A stretch of DNA of 64,000 bases from Desulfobacterales bacterium (GCA_016218685.1 JACRDD010000042.1:1-64000); one strand, 5' to 3'. Positions 44,322 through 53,407 are shown, counted from the stretch's first letter. The notes: generated by a model not told the origin, from the letters alone. Translations and numbers: made by a program.

Positions 44322-46049
44322 CTATTGCTCATCCAAAAACAACGGCACGATGTTGAAGGCCGCCACATCGACCAGGCCCATGTCCGTAATCTTCAGGGCC
44401 GGAATCACGGGCAGGGCCATGAAGCTCAGGGTCATGAAAGGGTCGGGCAGCATCGACCCCATATGCCGGGCCGCGGCCAGCAGTCCGTCCAGTCCGGCGC
44501 ACACCGTGGCCATGGGCTGGTCGGACATCAGTCCGGCGATGGGCAGCGCCAGTTGCGCCGTCACCTGCCCCGCTTCCACGGCCACCAAACCGCCGACCAT
44601 GGCCACCAGGGCGGCCACGGCGGCATGCATGTCGCCATCGGTGGCGCCCACCACCACGATGTTATGCGAATCGTGGGCCACGGTAGCGGCCAGGGCGCCG
44701 CGGGTCAACCCAAAACCGCGGATGAAACCGATGCCGGTGCGGCCACTGCCCTGGTGGCGCTCGACCACCGCGATCTTGAGCAGATCCCGCTTCGGGTCGG
44801 CCACGGCCAGGCCATCGATAATACGGGCATCCGCCACGGTGCCGCGGGTGACAATCTGCTGGGGAACCGTTTCGATCACCCGCACCCGGCGGCCCCGGGC
44901 CGCAATCTTAAAATCGATGCGCTCCAGGGGCACTTTCATCGCCCCTGGCGCGGCCGGCGGCTGAGCGGCTTTGCCGTTGTCCACCAAGCGGCCTGCTTCG
45001 GCCACCAGGCGTCCGTTGCTGTAGACCTGGCGCACCACCGGGTCGTTGAGATCGTCCAACACCACCAGGTCGGCCCGGCGGCCGGGGGCCACCGCGCCGA
45101 CCTCGTCGAGGCGGAAGTATTCGGCCGGATTCAAGGTGGCCATCTGGATGGCCACGATGGGGTCCACCCCGCCGCGTACGGCCCGGCGCACCATCTGGCC
45201 GATATGGCCTTCGGCCAGCAGATCGTGGGCGTGGCGGTCGTCGCTGCACCACAGCATGCGCCGGGCGGTGCGGGAAGTGATCAGAGGGAGCAGATCATCC
45301 AGATTTTTGGCGCCGGTGCCTTCGCGCACCATGATGTGCATGCCGGCGGCCAGTTTTTCTTCGGCTTCCCGGACCGAGGTGCACTCGTGGTCGCTGGCGA
45401 TGCCCGCCCCAAGGTAAGCGTGGAGCGCCCGGCCGCCCAGGCCCGGCGCATGGCCGTCCACGGGTTTGCCTGCGGCCTGCATGGCCGCGATCTTGGCCAG
45501 GACCTCGCCATCGGCATGGATCACCCCCGGAAAGTTCATCATCTCGGCCAGCCCCACGATGCGCGGGTGAGCGAGGTAGGGACGCAGGATCGCCTCGGTC
45601 AGGCGCGCGCCGGCGCTCTCCATGTGGGTGGCCGGCACACACGATGGCAGGGTGAAGTAAAAGCGGACGGGCAGCCCTTCGCTGGCGGCCAGCATATAAT
45701 CGATGCCCGCCGTGCCCAGCACGTTGGCGATCTCATGGGGATCGGCCACCACCGCGGTGGTACCGCGGGGCAGGACGGCCCGGGCGAATTCGGCCGGACC
45801 CACCAGGGCGCTTTCGATGTGCACGTGGGCGTCGATGAAGCCCGGGGCCACATAGCGCCCTTGCAGGTCCACCGTCTGCAGGGCATCATAGGGCCCGAAG
45901 CCCACGATGAAACCATCGCTGATGGCGATATCGGTTTCGATCACGGCTCCCAGGAACACATTTACCAGCCGGGCGTTGTGCAGCAGCAGATCCACCGGAC
46001 GGTCGCCCCGGGCAGCTTCGATCAACCGGGCGGTTGGTTTTGGTTTCAT
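44322..46049 (-). CDS. ade: Adenine deaminase
   Basis: 575 residues from ATG 46049, which overlaps the TGA of the upstream deaminase (ATGA). The metal-binding motif IDAHVHIESAL (near 72) and the HEIANVLG, SDHEC and HDSHNIVVVG segments identify the bacterial Ade family. It converts adenine to hypoxanthine and ammonia. The larger open frame reaching 46652 reads through another gene and is not used. It sits between the MTA/SAH-type deaminases and mtnA. Confidence 0.95.
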   Translation of the reverse strand: MKPKPTARLIEAARGDRPVDLLLHNARLVNVFLGAVIETDIAISDGFIVGFGPYDALQTVDLQGRYVAPGFIDAHVHIESALVGPAEFARAVLPRGTTAVVADPHEIANVLGTAGIDYMLAASEGLPVRFYFTLPSCVPATHMESAGARLTEAILRPYLAHPRIVGLAEMMNFPGVIHADGEVLAKIAAMQAAGKPVDGHAPGLGGRALHAYLGAGIASDHECTSVREAEEKLAAGMHIMVREGTGAKNLDDLLPLITSRTARRMLWCSDDRHAHDLLAEGHIGQMVRRAVRGGVDPIVAIQMATLNPAEYFRLDEVGAVAPGRRADLVVLDDLNDPVVRQVYSNGRLVAEAGRLVDNGKAAQPPAAPGAMKVPLERIDFKIAARGRRVRVIETVPQQIVTRGTVADARIIDGLAVADPKRDLLKIAVVERHQGSGRTGIGFIRGFGLTRGALAATVAHDSHNIVVVGATDGDMHAAVAALVAMVGGLVAVEAGQVTAQLALPIAGLMSDQPMATVCAGLDGLLAAARHMGSMLPDPFMTLSFMALPVIPALKITDMGLVDVAAFNIVPLFLDEQ

Positions 46050-47350
46050 CTTTCTACTCTCCATCCATTCACTTCCCGCATGACCGCTGGCACATCCAGG
46101 GTCAGAAGCGATCTGTCGCGCACCACCCAACGGCCGTCGATCATCACAAGGCGCACATCGTTGGGCCGGGCCACGTAAACCAGGTGAGAGGCCGGATGGT
46201 AAAGTGGCGTCCAATGCGGCTGATGGGTATCGATGACGATCAGATCGGCGCGTTTGCCCTGTTCCAGAGAGCCGATCAGAGGTCCCAGCCCCACGGCTCG
46301 AGCCCCCTCGCGGGTGGCCATGCGCACCACCTGTTCCGCCTTGATCGCCGTGGGGTCCAGGCGCTGGACCTTGTGCAGCTTGGCGGCCATGTCCATCTCG
46401 CCCCACAGGTCCAGGTCGTTGTTGCTGGCACAGCCATCCGTGCCCAGCCCGACAGGGATGCCGGCCGCCAGGAAATCGGGCAGCGGCGCTACCCCCGAAG
46501 CCAGTTTCATGTTGCTCTGCGGGCAGTGGGCGATGCAGGCCCCGCTGCGGGCGATGCGCTCGATATCCGTTGCATCCGTCCACACGGCATGCACCAACAG
46601 GGTGTTGGCATCCAGCAGGCCCAGTCGGTCCAGATAGACTATAGGGCTGCAACCGTGGGTCTGCTCCATCTGCTCGCGCTCCGCGCGGGTCTCGGCCACA
46701 TGGATCTGGAAGAGCACCCCCAATTCAATGGCCGCCTGCTTGGCGGCGGTCAGGGTCGCGGCCGAGCAGGTGTAAGGCGAATGGCAGAAGATAGACGGAG
46801 ATACCAAGGGCGAACGACCCTGCCACTTTTCCACGAAGGCTTTGGCGACGGCCACGTTTTGGGTTGGATCGGGCACCCCCGGCGCCGGGAAGTCGATCAC
46901 GCCCTGCCCCAACACGCTGCGCAGGCCGGCCTGGACCACGGTCTCGGCGAAATGTGCGCTCAGGAAGTAGCCATCGCAACAGGTCGTGATGCCGCCCAGC
47001 AGCATCTCGGCACAGGCCAGACGAGCGCCTAACGCTACCGAAGCGGGGTTAATATACCGAGCCTCGGCCGGAAAGATATGGTCGTGGAGCCAGGTCATCA
47101 GCGGCAGATCGTCGGCCAGGCCCCGGAAGAGCGCCATGGGCAGATGGGTATGGGCGTTGACCAGGCCCGGCATGAGGATGTCGCCGCGGGCATCGATCAT
47201 CTCCCGGGCCGGCGGCAGCGGCTGATCGATGGGCGGCGTTGCCACGCTCTCGATGATGCCCTTGCGGATGCCGATCGCAGCGTTATGCAGGATGGTGAAG
47301 GCTTCGTCCACGGTCACCACCGTGGCGTTATGGATCAAGGTGTCGAACAT
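46046..47350 (-). CDS. MTA/SAH deaminase-type amidohydrolase (copy 2)
   Basis: 434 residues. The metal motif NAHTHLPMALFRG (near 65), HSPYTCS, the HVAETRAE segment and GTDGCASNN (near 310) are those of 5'-methylthioadenosine/S-adenosylhomocysteine deaminases (MtaD, TM0936 class). It removes the 6-amino group of MTA, SAH or possibly 5'-deoxyadenosine. It lies 17 bases after a paralog with which it shares long stretches (MALFRGLADDLPLMTWL). The two copies may divide the substrates. Confidence 0.9.
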   Translation of the reverse strand: MFDTLIHNATVVTVDEAFTILHNAAIGIRKGIIESVATPPIDQPLPPAREMIDARGDILMPGLVNAHTHLPMALFRGLADDLPLMTWLHDHIFPAEARYINPASVALGARLACAEMLLGGITTCCDGYFLSAHFAETVVQAGLRSVLGQGVIDFPAPGVPDPTQNVAVAKAFVEKWQGRSPLVSPSIFCHSPYTCSAATLTAAKQAAIELGVLFQIHVAETRAEREQMEQTHGCSPIVYLDRLGLLDANTLLVHAVWTDATDIERIARSGACIAHCPQSNMKLASGVAPLPDFLAAGIPVGLGTDGCASNNDLDLWGEMDMAAKLHKVQRLDPTAIKAEQVVRMATREGARAVGLGPLIGSLEQGKRADLIVIDTHQPHWTPLYHPASHLVYVARPNDVRLVMIDGRWVVRDRSLLTLDVPAVMREVNGWRVER

Positions 47351-47367
47351 ACTATCGATCGCCTGAA

Positions 47368-48699
47368 TTACTTCGAAGGCCGGATCAGCGCCGCCGCCTG
47401 GCGGGCATCGGCCAGCACTTGCGCTTCGTCCAGAGTCAGCAGTCGCCGATTTTCCATCACCACCTGGCCGTCGATCACCGAATGCAATACATCACTGCCC
47501 CGGGCCGCATAGACCAGATGGGAGACCGGATCGTACATGGGGGTCAGATGGGGCTGGTTGGTATCCACCACAATGAGGTCGGCGCGTTTGCCGGCTTCGA
47601 GGCTGCCGATCTCGCGCTCCAGGCCCAGCACCCGGGCCGCTTCGCGGGTGGTCATGGCCAGCACCGTGGCGGCATCCATCACCGTGGGGTCGAGGCGCTG
47701 CACCTTGTGCAGCTTGGCGGCCGTATCCATCTCGCCGAAAAGATCCAGGTTGTTGTTGCTGGCGCAGCCGTCGGTGCCCAGGCCCACACACACCCCGGCG
47801 GCCAGCAGGTCGGGCACCGGCGCCACCCCCGAGGCCAGCTTCATGTTGCTCTCGGGGTTATGGGAGACTTTGACGCCGTTTTGGGCCAGCAGGGCGATAT
47901 CTTCTTCGCTGAGCACCACCGCATGGCAGGCCACCAAGCGCGGCGACAGCACGCCCAATTGGGCCAGATGGCCGGTGGGCGTGCGCTTGTACTTTTCTTG
48001 AATCTGGGCCACCTCGACCCGGGTCTCCGAAAGGTGGATCACCAGCAGGGCATCGTGATCTTCGGCCAGACGCGCCGCCCGGGTGAGCAGCTCCGGTGCG
48101 CACAGGTAGGGCGAGTGCGGTTCGATGGCGATGCGGATCAGCGGGTCGTGCTTCCAGCGCGCCAGCAACTCCTGGGCGTATTCGAAGCCCTTATCGATGG
48201 GGCCGTAGTTGGGCGACGGAAAATCGAAGAAGACCTCCCCCACCACAGCGCGCAGGCCGCACTGCCGGGCCGCCTCGGCCACGGCCGCTTCGAACAGGTA
48301 CATGTCGCAAAAGCAGGTGGTGCCCGAGCGGATCAGCTCGGCGCAAGCCAGGCGCGTGCCCACCCGCACCAAATCCGGCGTCAGCTTTGCTTCGGCCGGA
48401 AAGATGTGGTCGTTGAGCCAGGTCATCAGAGGCAAATCGTCGGCCAGCCCTCGAAAAAGGGCCATGGCCGCATGGGTGTGGGTATTGATCAGACCGGGCA
48501 TGATCAACCCGCCCCGGGCGTCGAGGGTACGCGCGCATTGCCATTGAGCGAAATCGGTGCCTCGTCCGACCGCGATGATCGCTTGTCCGGCCACGGCCAC
48601 GGCACCGTCCGGAATGACGGTGCGCTGGTCATCCATGGTCAACACCTTACCGTTGTGGACTATCAAATCGATCGGTTTTTCTATGCCGTTAATTTTCAT
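47368..48699 (-). CDS. mtaD: MTA/SAH deaminase-type amidohydrolase (copy 1)
   Basis: 443 residues from ATG 48699 (GGAG seven bases upstream); it overlaps the phosphorylase 3' end by 11 bases. The frame continues to 48864 but that part lies inside another gene. Motifs: NTHTHAAMALFRG (near 75), PHSPYLC, IHLSETRVE, GTDGCASNN. The family deaminates methylthioadenosine to methylthioinosine, S-adenosylhomocysteine to S-inosylhomocysteine. The product of MTA is a substrate of the upstream phosphorylase. Confidence 0.9.
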   Translation of the reverse strand: MKINGIEKPIDLIVHNGKVLTMDDQRTVIPDGAVAVAGQAIIAVGRGTDFAQWQCARTLDARGGLIMPGLINTHTHAAMALFRGLADDLPLMTWLNDHIFPAEAKLTPDLVRVGTRLACAELIRSGTTCFCDMYLFEAAVAEAARQCGLRAVVGEVFFDFPSPNYGPIDKGFEYAQELLARWKHDPLIRIAIEPHSPYLCAPELLTRAARLAEDHDALLVIHLSETRVEVAQIQEKYKRTPTGHLAQLGVLSPRLVACHAVVLSEEDIALLAQNGVKVSHNPESNMKLASGVAPVPDLLAAGVCVGLGTDGCASNNNLDLFGEMDTAAKLHKVQRLDPTVMDAATVLAMTTREAARVLGLEREIGSLEAGKRADLIVVDTNQPHLTPMYDPVSHLVYAARGSDVLHSVIDGQVVMENRRLLTLDEAQVLADARQAAALIRPSK

Positions 48700-49534
48700 C
48701 GAGCCGCTCCAAAACCCCGCCAATGATCGCCGCCAGACGCGGAGCCGCGGATTGGGCCACGGCAATGATGGCCTCCACGTCGGCCGGCTGGGCGACATCG
48801 GGCATGCACTTGTTGGTGATGGTGGCAAAGGCCAGCACGCGCATGCCGCCATGCACAGCGGCAATCGTTTCCATCACCGTGGAGAAGCCTACCGCGTCGG
48901 CGCCGATGGTGCGCAGGAAGCGCATCTCGGCCGGAGTTTCCAGGCTGGGCCCCTTGAGACCGGCATACACGCCCGTCGGCAGTTCGATTCCCAGGGCGCG
49001 GGCTTCGTTAAACGCCTTTTCCCTGAGCGCAGGGGTGTAAGCCGCAGTCATGTCCGGAAACCTCGGTCCCCAGCGCTCCTCGTTAGGACCGCTGAGGGGG
49101 TTGGCGCCGGTCAGATTGATGTGGTCGGCCACCAGCATGATATCGCCACAGTTAAAGGCGGGGTTGAGACCGCCTGAGGCATTGGTGAGCACCAGGGTTT
49201 TGACTCCAAGCGCCTGCAGCACGCGGATGGGAAAGGTGACTGCCTGGGGTGAATAACCTTCATAAAGGTGCAGGCGACCTTGCATGAGCACCACAGGCCG
49301 TCCGGCCCAGCGGCCGAAAAGCCAGCGGCCGGCATGGGACTGGACAGTTGAAATCGGAAAATCAGGGATGTCGCCATAGTCCACCGCGGTCTCGATTTCC
49401 AGGGCTTCGGCCATGTCGCCCAAACCGGTGCCGGCCATAATGGCCACCCTGGGTAGCTGGGCGCTGCGATCTCGTAAAAAACCGGCCGCAGCGGCAGCCG
49501 CGGACGGGCTGTACAAGGAAACAGTTTCTGCCAT
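48689..49534 (-). CDS. Purine nucleoside / methylthioinosine phosphorylase
   Basis: 281 residues. Trimeric PNP/MTAP-type motifs: GTGLGDM (near 35), MQGRLHLYEGYSP (near 85), NASGGLN (near 118), GPSLETPAE (near 195) and GADAVGFSTVMET. It splits purine nucleosides with phosphate. Given two deaminases and mtnA downstream, methylthioinosine (giving hypoxanthine and methylthioribose-1-phosphate) or inosine are likely substrates. It is the first gene of the salvage operon, with GGAGAG before the ATG. Confidence 0.88.
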   Translation of the reverse strand: MAETVSLYSPSAAAAAAGFLRDRSAQLPRVAIMAGTGLGDMAEALEIETAVDYGDIPDFPISTVQSHAGRWLFGRWAGRPVVLMQGRLHLYEGYSPQAVTFPIRVLQALGVKTLVLTNASGGLNPAFNCGDIMLVADHINLTGANPLSGPNEERWGPRFPDMTAAYTPALREKAFNEARALGIELPTGVYAGLKGPSLETPAEMRFLRTIGADAVGFSTVMETIAAVHGGMRVLAFATITNKCMPDVAQPADVEAIIAVAQSAAPRLAAIIGGVLERLDEN

Positions 49535-49565
49535 TGGTTTTTCTCTCCACGCGGTGGTACTTAAT

Positions 49566-49594
49566 ATTATGCGAATCTAAGGGCTTATAGTCTA
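49566..49594 (-). promoter_or_regulatory. Candidate promoter of the purine/MTA salvage operon
   Basis: On the minus strand TAGACT and CATAAT are 17 bases apart, about 30 bases before the first gene. The -10 matches at five of six positions and the -35 at four. Confidence 0.42.
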
Positions 49595-49751
49595 CAGGCG
49601 GAACAGCGTCAAGCCGCACGGCGGGCTGTTCGCCGGCCTCTCCCGATGGTCTTTTATCAAGGCGAACTGATTGACTTTACCCAGGGTTTATGCGATGGTC
49701 GCGCCTTGATTTTTGACTATTAGACCATATCCAGCACAGATCTCCGGATGA

Positions 49752-49769
49752 ATATTCCGGAGGGAATAT
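49752..49769. promoter_or_regulatory. Short hairpin or operator in divergent region
   Basis: ATATTCC and GGAATAT pair over seven bases around a GGAG loop. It lies about 100 bases before the DRTGG gene. It could be an operator or a leader hairpin. Confidence 0.25.
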
Positions 49770-49858
49770 GAATAGGCAATTTCGATTGCACTGGTTATCC
49801 CGGCGGGGCGATCCATTGTCCGCCGATTTCGTGAAGTCATCGACCTATTGAGGATTAA

Positions 49859-49873
49859 ATGCGTCAAACATGA
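49859..49873 (+). CDS. Four-codon leader ORF coupled to the DRTGG gene
   Basis: ATG CGT CAA ACA TGA has GAGG five bases upstream, a better ribosome site than the DRTGG gene has. Its stop overlaps the next ATG in an ATGA. It may serve to bring ribosomes to the DRTGG start. No homology test is possible at this size. Confidence 0.3.
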   Translation: MRQT

Positions 49874-50223
49874 AAATATCCGAACTGAAAGATATCCTTA
49901 AAGCCGAGTTGTTGGTGGGAGAGGACCAACTGGAGCAAGTGATTTCCGGGGGAGGGGCTGCCGATCTGATGGATGACGTGCTGGCCGCAGCGGCCAAAGG
50001 CTGCGCGCTGCTAACCGGCGTCACCACCATCCATGTCATACAGACCGCCCGCATCTCCCAGGTAGCCGCGGTGGTGATCGTGCGCGGAAAAAAGCCGCCG
50101 GAAGAGATGATCCAGATGGCGCGCACCTATGCCATTCCCTTGTTGTTGACCGATTATTCTCTCTTTGTGGCCTGCGGAAGGCTCTACATGAACGGCATCC
50201 GGGGCCTGGATGGATCATGGTAG
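49870..50223 (+). CDS. DRTGG domain protein
   Basis: 117 residues, one DRTGG domain (LLVGEDQLEQVISGGGAADLMDDVLA, then TGVTTIHVIQTARI). The domain is a probable ligand-binding fold seen near phosphotransacetylase and in electron-transfer operons of anaerobes; its ligand is unknown. It opens the plus-strand operon with the RnfB-like fusion 42 bases downstream, so a regulatory or sensing role there is likely. Confidence 0.83.
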   Translation: MKISELKDILKAELLVGEDQLEQVISGGGAADLMDDVLAAAAKGCALLTGVTTIHVIQTARISQVAAVVIVRGKKPPEEMIQMARTYAIPLLLTDYSLFVACGRLYMNGIRGLDGSW

Positions 50224-50265
50224 CTCCATGTTTTTAGATAAAATCTTCTGGGGAGATTCAGAGAA

Positions 50266-52314
50266 ATGGTAGAAGCGATTTGGATGATGGGCGGTTTAGG
50301 GCTGGTCGTGGGTGTTGGTTTGGCCATTGCCTCCAAGATCTTCTATGTGTATGTGGATCCTAAAATCCTCGATGTCGAGGCGGCTCTGCCCGGCGCCAAT
50401 TGCGGCGGCTGCGGTTTAGCGGGCTGTTCGGCCAACGCCGAAGCCATCGTGGCCGGCAAGTCGGCGGCCAATTCGTGCGTGGCGGCCGGCCCGGAAGTGG
50501 CCCAGGCCATTGCGGTCATCATGGGGATGAGCCTGGAAGCCAAAGAACCCGACATCGCCCTGCCCGGCTGCACTTACGGCGTGGCCGACGCGGACACCAA
50601 ATTCGTCTATGACGGCCTGAGCGACTGCCGTGCCGTGGCCTTGCTCAATGGCGGCATGAAGGTGTGCACCATCGGCTGCCTGGGCCTAGGCACCTGCGCC
50701 CGAATGTGCCCCTTCGGCGCCATTGTCATGGGACCCAAGGGCCTTCCGGTGGTGGATGAAAAGCGCTGCACCGGATGCGGCACCTGCGAGCGGGTCTGCC
50801 CCAAGCATATCATCACCCTTTCCTCAGTCACCCGGCGCATCCTCAAGGAGTACACCACCGAAGATTGCACCACGCCTTGCCAGCGCGCCTGTCCGGCCGG
50901 CATCAACATCAGCGCCTACATCGGCGCCGTGGCCGAAGGAGATAACGACCGCGCGGTTCAGATCATCAAGGAACGCAATCCCTTCCCCACGGTTATCGGC
51001 CGCATCTGCCCGCGACCCTGCGAGAACGAGTGCCGGCGACAATATGTGGACGAGCCTCTGGCCATCAACTTTCTCAAGCGCTACGCTGCCGATCAGGAGA
51101 TGGCCCAGGGCAAACATGTGCAACCTTACAAGGCGCCCGAGAGCGGACGGCGCGTGGCTGTGATCGGCGGCGGCGTGGAAGGCCTTTCGGCCGCCTTTTT
51201 CACAGCCCGCATCGGGCACAGCGTCACGGTCTACGAAGCCCAGGAGCAGTTGGGCGGCCTGCTGCGCGGCGCCATCGCGCGCTATCGCTTGCCCATGGAC
51301 ATCCTGGAGTGGGATATCGAAGGCATCAAGGAGATGGGGGTCCAGACCGAAACCGGCAAGTTACTGGGACGCGACATCACCGTGGTCGATCTGCTGGCCC
51401 AGGGATATCAAGCGGTCTTTTTGGCAGTAGGCGGTTGGGATAGCCGCTTGGCCCGCACCAGCGGCAAGGAAGATGCCCTTGCGGCGCCCGGCTGCCACCT
51501 GTTGATCGACATCGCCAAGGCCGGCAGCCCGGGATATGCACCGCTCAAATTGGATGGTCATGTCGTCATCGTGGGCAGCGCCAACTTGTCACCTCAAATG
51601 ATCCAACGCTGCAAGGAACTGGGCGCCCAGGAGATCACCCTGCTGGTTCGCGAAGCGGCCGGCGACAAGCACCCTGGGCCGGCACTGGTCCGCGCCAATG
51701 CCGGCATTGGCCGCCTCTATGGCCAGGGCAACGATTTGGAAGCCGTGGAACTGACCGATCTTTCCAGCGGCGCCACGGAAAAGATCGCCGCGCGTCATGT
51801 GATCTTCGCCGCCGGACGCGTGCCGGAATTGGTCTTCATCCCGGCGCCGGCAGCGCCGGCCCCCGAGGGTGCCCCGGCAGCAACCCCCGTTGCCGGCGCC
51901 TGGGAAGCACTGCCCCCCTATAAACAACCAGCCTTTCACCAAGAGATCGGCTTGATGGCCAAGGGCGATGTGCTCACCGATTTTTCGGCGGCCATCAAAG
52001 CCATCGCCGCCGGACGCCGTGCAGCGGCCTCCATTCACCGCCTGCTCTATAATCTGGCGCTGGGGCTGCCCAACAACGTGGTGGCCCCCGAAACCCTGGT
52101 TCAAAATGTCCATCGCGTGGAGTTGGTCCCCCTGAACCGGCGGCAGCTCATGCCCCTTTCCGACGATAAGCAGGTTGCCCAGGGCCATGAGTTGGAAAAA
52201 GGCTTTTCATCGGCCGTGGCCAAAACCGAAGCCGAACGCTGCCTGCGCTGCGGTCTGATCTGCTATCGCCGCGAGCTGGAGACTTCGACGCAAAAAATGG
52301 CCGTAACCGGCTGA
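50266..52314 (+). CDS. RnfB-GltD-like iron-sulfur flavoprotein fusion
   Basis: 682 residues. Residues 1-75 are RnfB-like: one membrane helix, then CGGCGLAGC...C for a 4Fe-4S cluster. Two ferredoxin clusters follow (CARMCPFGA; CTGCGTCERVCPK, near 165). From about 200 it resembles the GltD family: CTTPCQRACPAGI, CPRPCENEC, then the FAD site IGGGVEGLSAA (near 305). The second nucleotide motif reads VGSANLS in place of GGGN-A, so NAD(P)H binding may be lost. The end has GD...AIAAGRRAA and CLRCGLIC. It likely passes electrons between ferredoxin and another carrier at the membrane. No other rnf gene is in the window except rseC next door. Confidence 0.88.
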   Translation: MVEAIWMMGGLGLVVGVGLAIASKIFYVYVDPKILDVEAALPGANCGGCGLAGCSANAEAIVAGKSAANSCVAAGPEVAQAIAVIMGMSLEAKEPDIALPGCTYGVADADTKFVYDGLSDCRAVALLNGGMKVCTIGCLGLGTCARMCPFGAIVMGPKGLPVVDEKRCTGCGTCERVCPKHIITLSSVTRRILKEYTTEDCTTPCQRACPAGINISAYIGAVAEGDNDRAVQIIKERNPFPTVIGRICPRPCENECRRQYVDEPLAINFLKRYAADQEMAQGKHVQPYKAPESGRRVAVIGGGVEGLSAAFFTARIGHSVTVYEAQEQLGGLLRGAIARYRLPMDILEWDIEGIKEMGVQTETGKLLGRDITVVDLLAQGYQAVFLAVGGWDSRLARTSGKEDALAAPGCHLLIDIAKAGSPGYAPLKLDGHVVIVGSANLSPQMIQRCKELGAQEITLLVREAAGDKHPGPALVRANAGIGRLYGQGNDLEAVELTDLSSGATEKIAARHVIFAAGRVPELVFIPAPAAPAPEGAPAATPVAGAWEALPPYKQPAFHQEIGLMAKGDVLTDFSAAIKAIAAGRRAAASIHRLLYNLALGLPNNVVAPETLVQNVHRVELVPLNRRQLMPLSDDKQVAQGHELEKGFSSAVAKTEAERCLRCGLICYRRELETSTQKMAVTG

Positions 52315-52362
52315 TGCCTCGCGATTGGCGGGAATAGATCCATTCCATTTAGGAAAGTACAG

Positions 52363-52866
52363 ATGGCCATCGAACAAGGCATCGTCATCCGAACAGGTGT
52401 GCCGGGCTCGGCCACTGCCTGGGTCAAAACCGTGCGATCCAGCGCCTGCGAGTCATGTGCATCCAAGGACCATTGCAATCCCGGACATGGGGCTCAGGCA
52501 CAGGAAGTGGAGGCCATCAATATAGCCGGTGCACGCGCGGGCGATCGCGTTCAACTGACCATCCGCACCGGAGCCTTGCTCAAAGCCATGTTTATGCTCT
52601 ATATATTTCCTATCTTGTGCATGCTCACGGGTGGCGTCATCGGCGACCGGATGGCCCCGGCCTTCAATGCAGACCCTTCAACGGTTGCCATGATTGCGGC
52701 CATAGGGTGCTTCGGTGCAGCTCTCGTCGTCGTGCGCATCAGGGGGCGACGCATGGGCGGCAGCGATGAGTATCGCCCGAAGATAATCCGCATCCTATCG
52801 CGCGAGCAGCAAAATTGCGATGCGGAGAATGTTGCCCTCCCCTGCGCACCCCAGGACCACAGGTAA
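52363..52866 (+). CDS. RseC/SoxR-reducing family membrane protein
   Basis: 167 residues. The Cys cluster C-x2-C-x5-C (CESCASKDHC, near 28) and two following membrane helices (about 70-90 and 100-120) define RseC-type proteins. They usually go with Rnf complexes and help load Fe-S clusters or reduce SoxR. It lies 48 bases after the RnfB-like fusion, which supports an electron-transfer role of that gene. Confidence 0.85.
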   Translation: MAIEQGIVIRTGVPGSATAWVKTVRSSACESCASKDHCNPGHGAQAQEVEAINIAGARAGDRVQLTIRTGALLKAMFMLYIFPILCMLTGGVIGDRMAPAFNADPSTVAMIAAIGCFGAALVVVRIRGRRMGGSDEYRPKIIRILSREQQNCDAENVALPCAPQDHR

Positions 52867-52881
52867 GGATTGGGAAGCCAA

Positions 52882-53358
52882 ATGATCGAAAAGGTTTTCA
52901 TCACCAGCAACAATACGGCCACCTTCGTCTGTCCCCAATGCGGCAATGTGACCACCGCCGATGTGTCCAAATATGCCACCACCGATAAGAAGATCACCGT
53001 CAAGTGCAATTGCAGTTGCGGGCATCGGTTCAGCGTGGTGCTTGAAAAGCGCCGTCAGTACCGAAAATCCACGGATTTGCCGGGCATGTACTTCTACCGT
53101 CTGCCCAACGGGGAGATGGACAAAGGGATCATGCGGGTGGTGGATGTCTCCAGCACCGGCCTCAAACTCAAACTCAACGTACCCCGCAATTTCGAGGTCG
53201 GCGAAATGCTGCGCGTTGAATTCCACCTCGACGACAAACGACGCACCTTCATTGAAAAGCGCGTGATTATACGCAACGTGACCCAAACGCTGGTGGGCAC
53301 CGCCTTTGCGCTCAACGAAGGGGACGATCCCAACCTCGGTTTCTACCTGATGTCCTGA
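52882..53358 (+). CDS. PilZ domain protein with N-terminal zinc-ribbon-like segment
   Basis: 158 residues from ATG 52882 (GGGAAG five bases upstream). The N-terminal 45 residues hold CPQCG and CNCSCGH, which look like a small zinc ribbon. The PilZ domain follows, with RRQYRK (RxxxR) near 58 and DVSSTG (DxSxxG) near 85; both c-di-GMP motifs are intact. It is 15 bases after rseC, which suggests it is in the same transcript, though no functional link is evident. Confidence 0.83.
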   Translation: MIEKVFITSNNTATFVCPQCGNVTTADVSKYATTDKKITVKCNCSCGHRFSVVLEKRRQYRKSTDLPGMYFYRLPNGEMDKGIMRVVDVSSTGLKLKLNVPRNFEVGEMLRVEFHLDDKRRTFIEKRVIIRNVTQTLVGTAFALNEGDDPNLGFYLMS

Positions 53359-53363
53359 AGGCC

Positions 53364-53407
53364 CCTATTCCGAAGCTTGGTTATCCGCCTGCCCGTCCCG
53401 GAATAGG
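53364..53407 (+). terminator. Possible hairpin after the PilZ gene
   Basis: CCTATTCCG (53364-53372) pairs with CGGAATAGG (53399-53407) over nine bases with a 26-base loop, six bases after the PilZ stop. There is no T-run, so it may be an attenuator or processing site. Confidence 0.3.

Larger units (their letters stand above)
49535..49858. other. Divergent intergenic region
   Basis: 324 bases between the salvage operon and the DRTGG operon. It holds the minus-strand promoter at 49566-49594 and the hairpin at 49752-49769. I see no RNA gene or recognisable riboswitch. Confidence 0.5.

Noticed and set aside
44217-46178. Plus-strand open frame of 653 codons
   Set aside because: Antisense to adenine deaminase; His/Gly-rich shadow.
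46050-46652. N-terminal extension of adenine deaminase
   Set aside because: Reads through the upstream deaminase gene in another frame.
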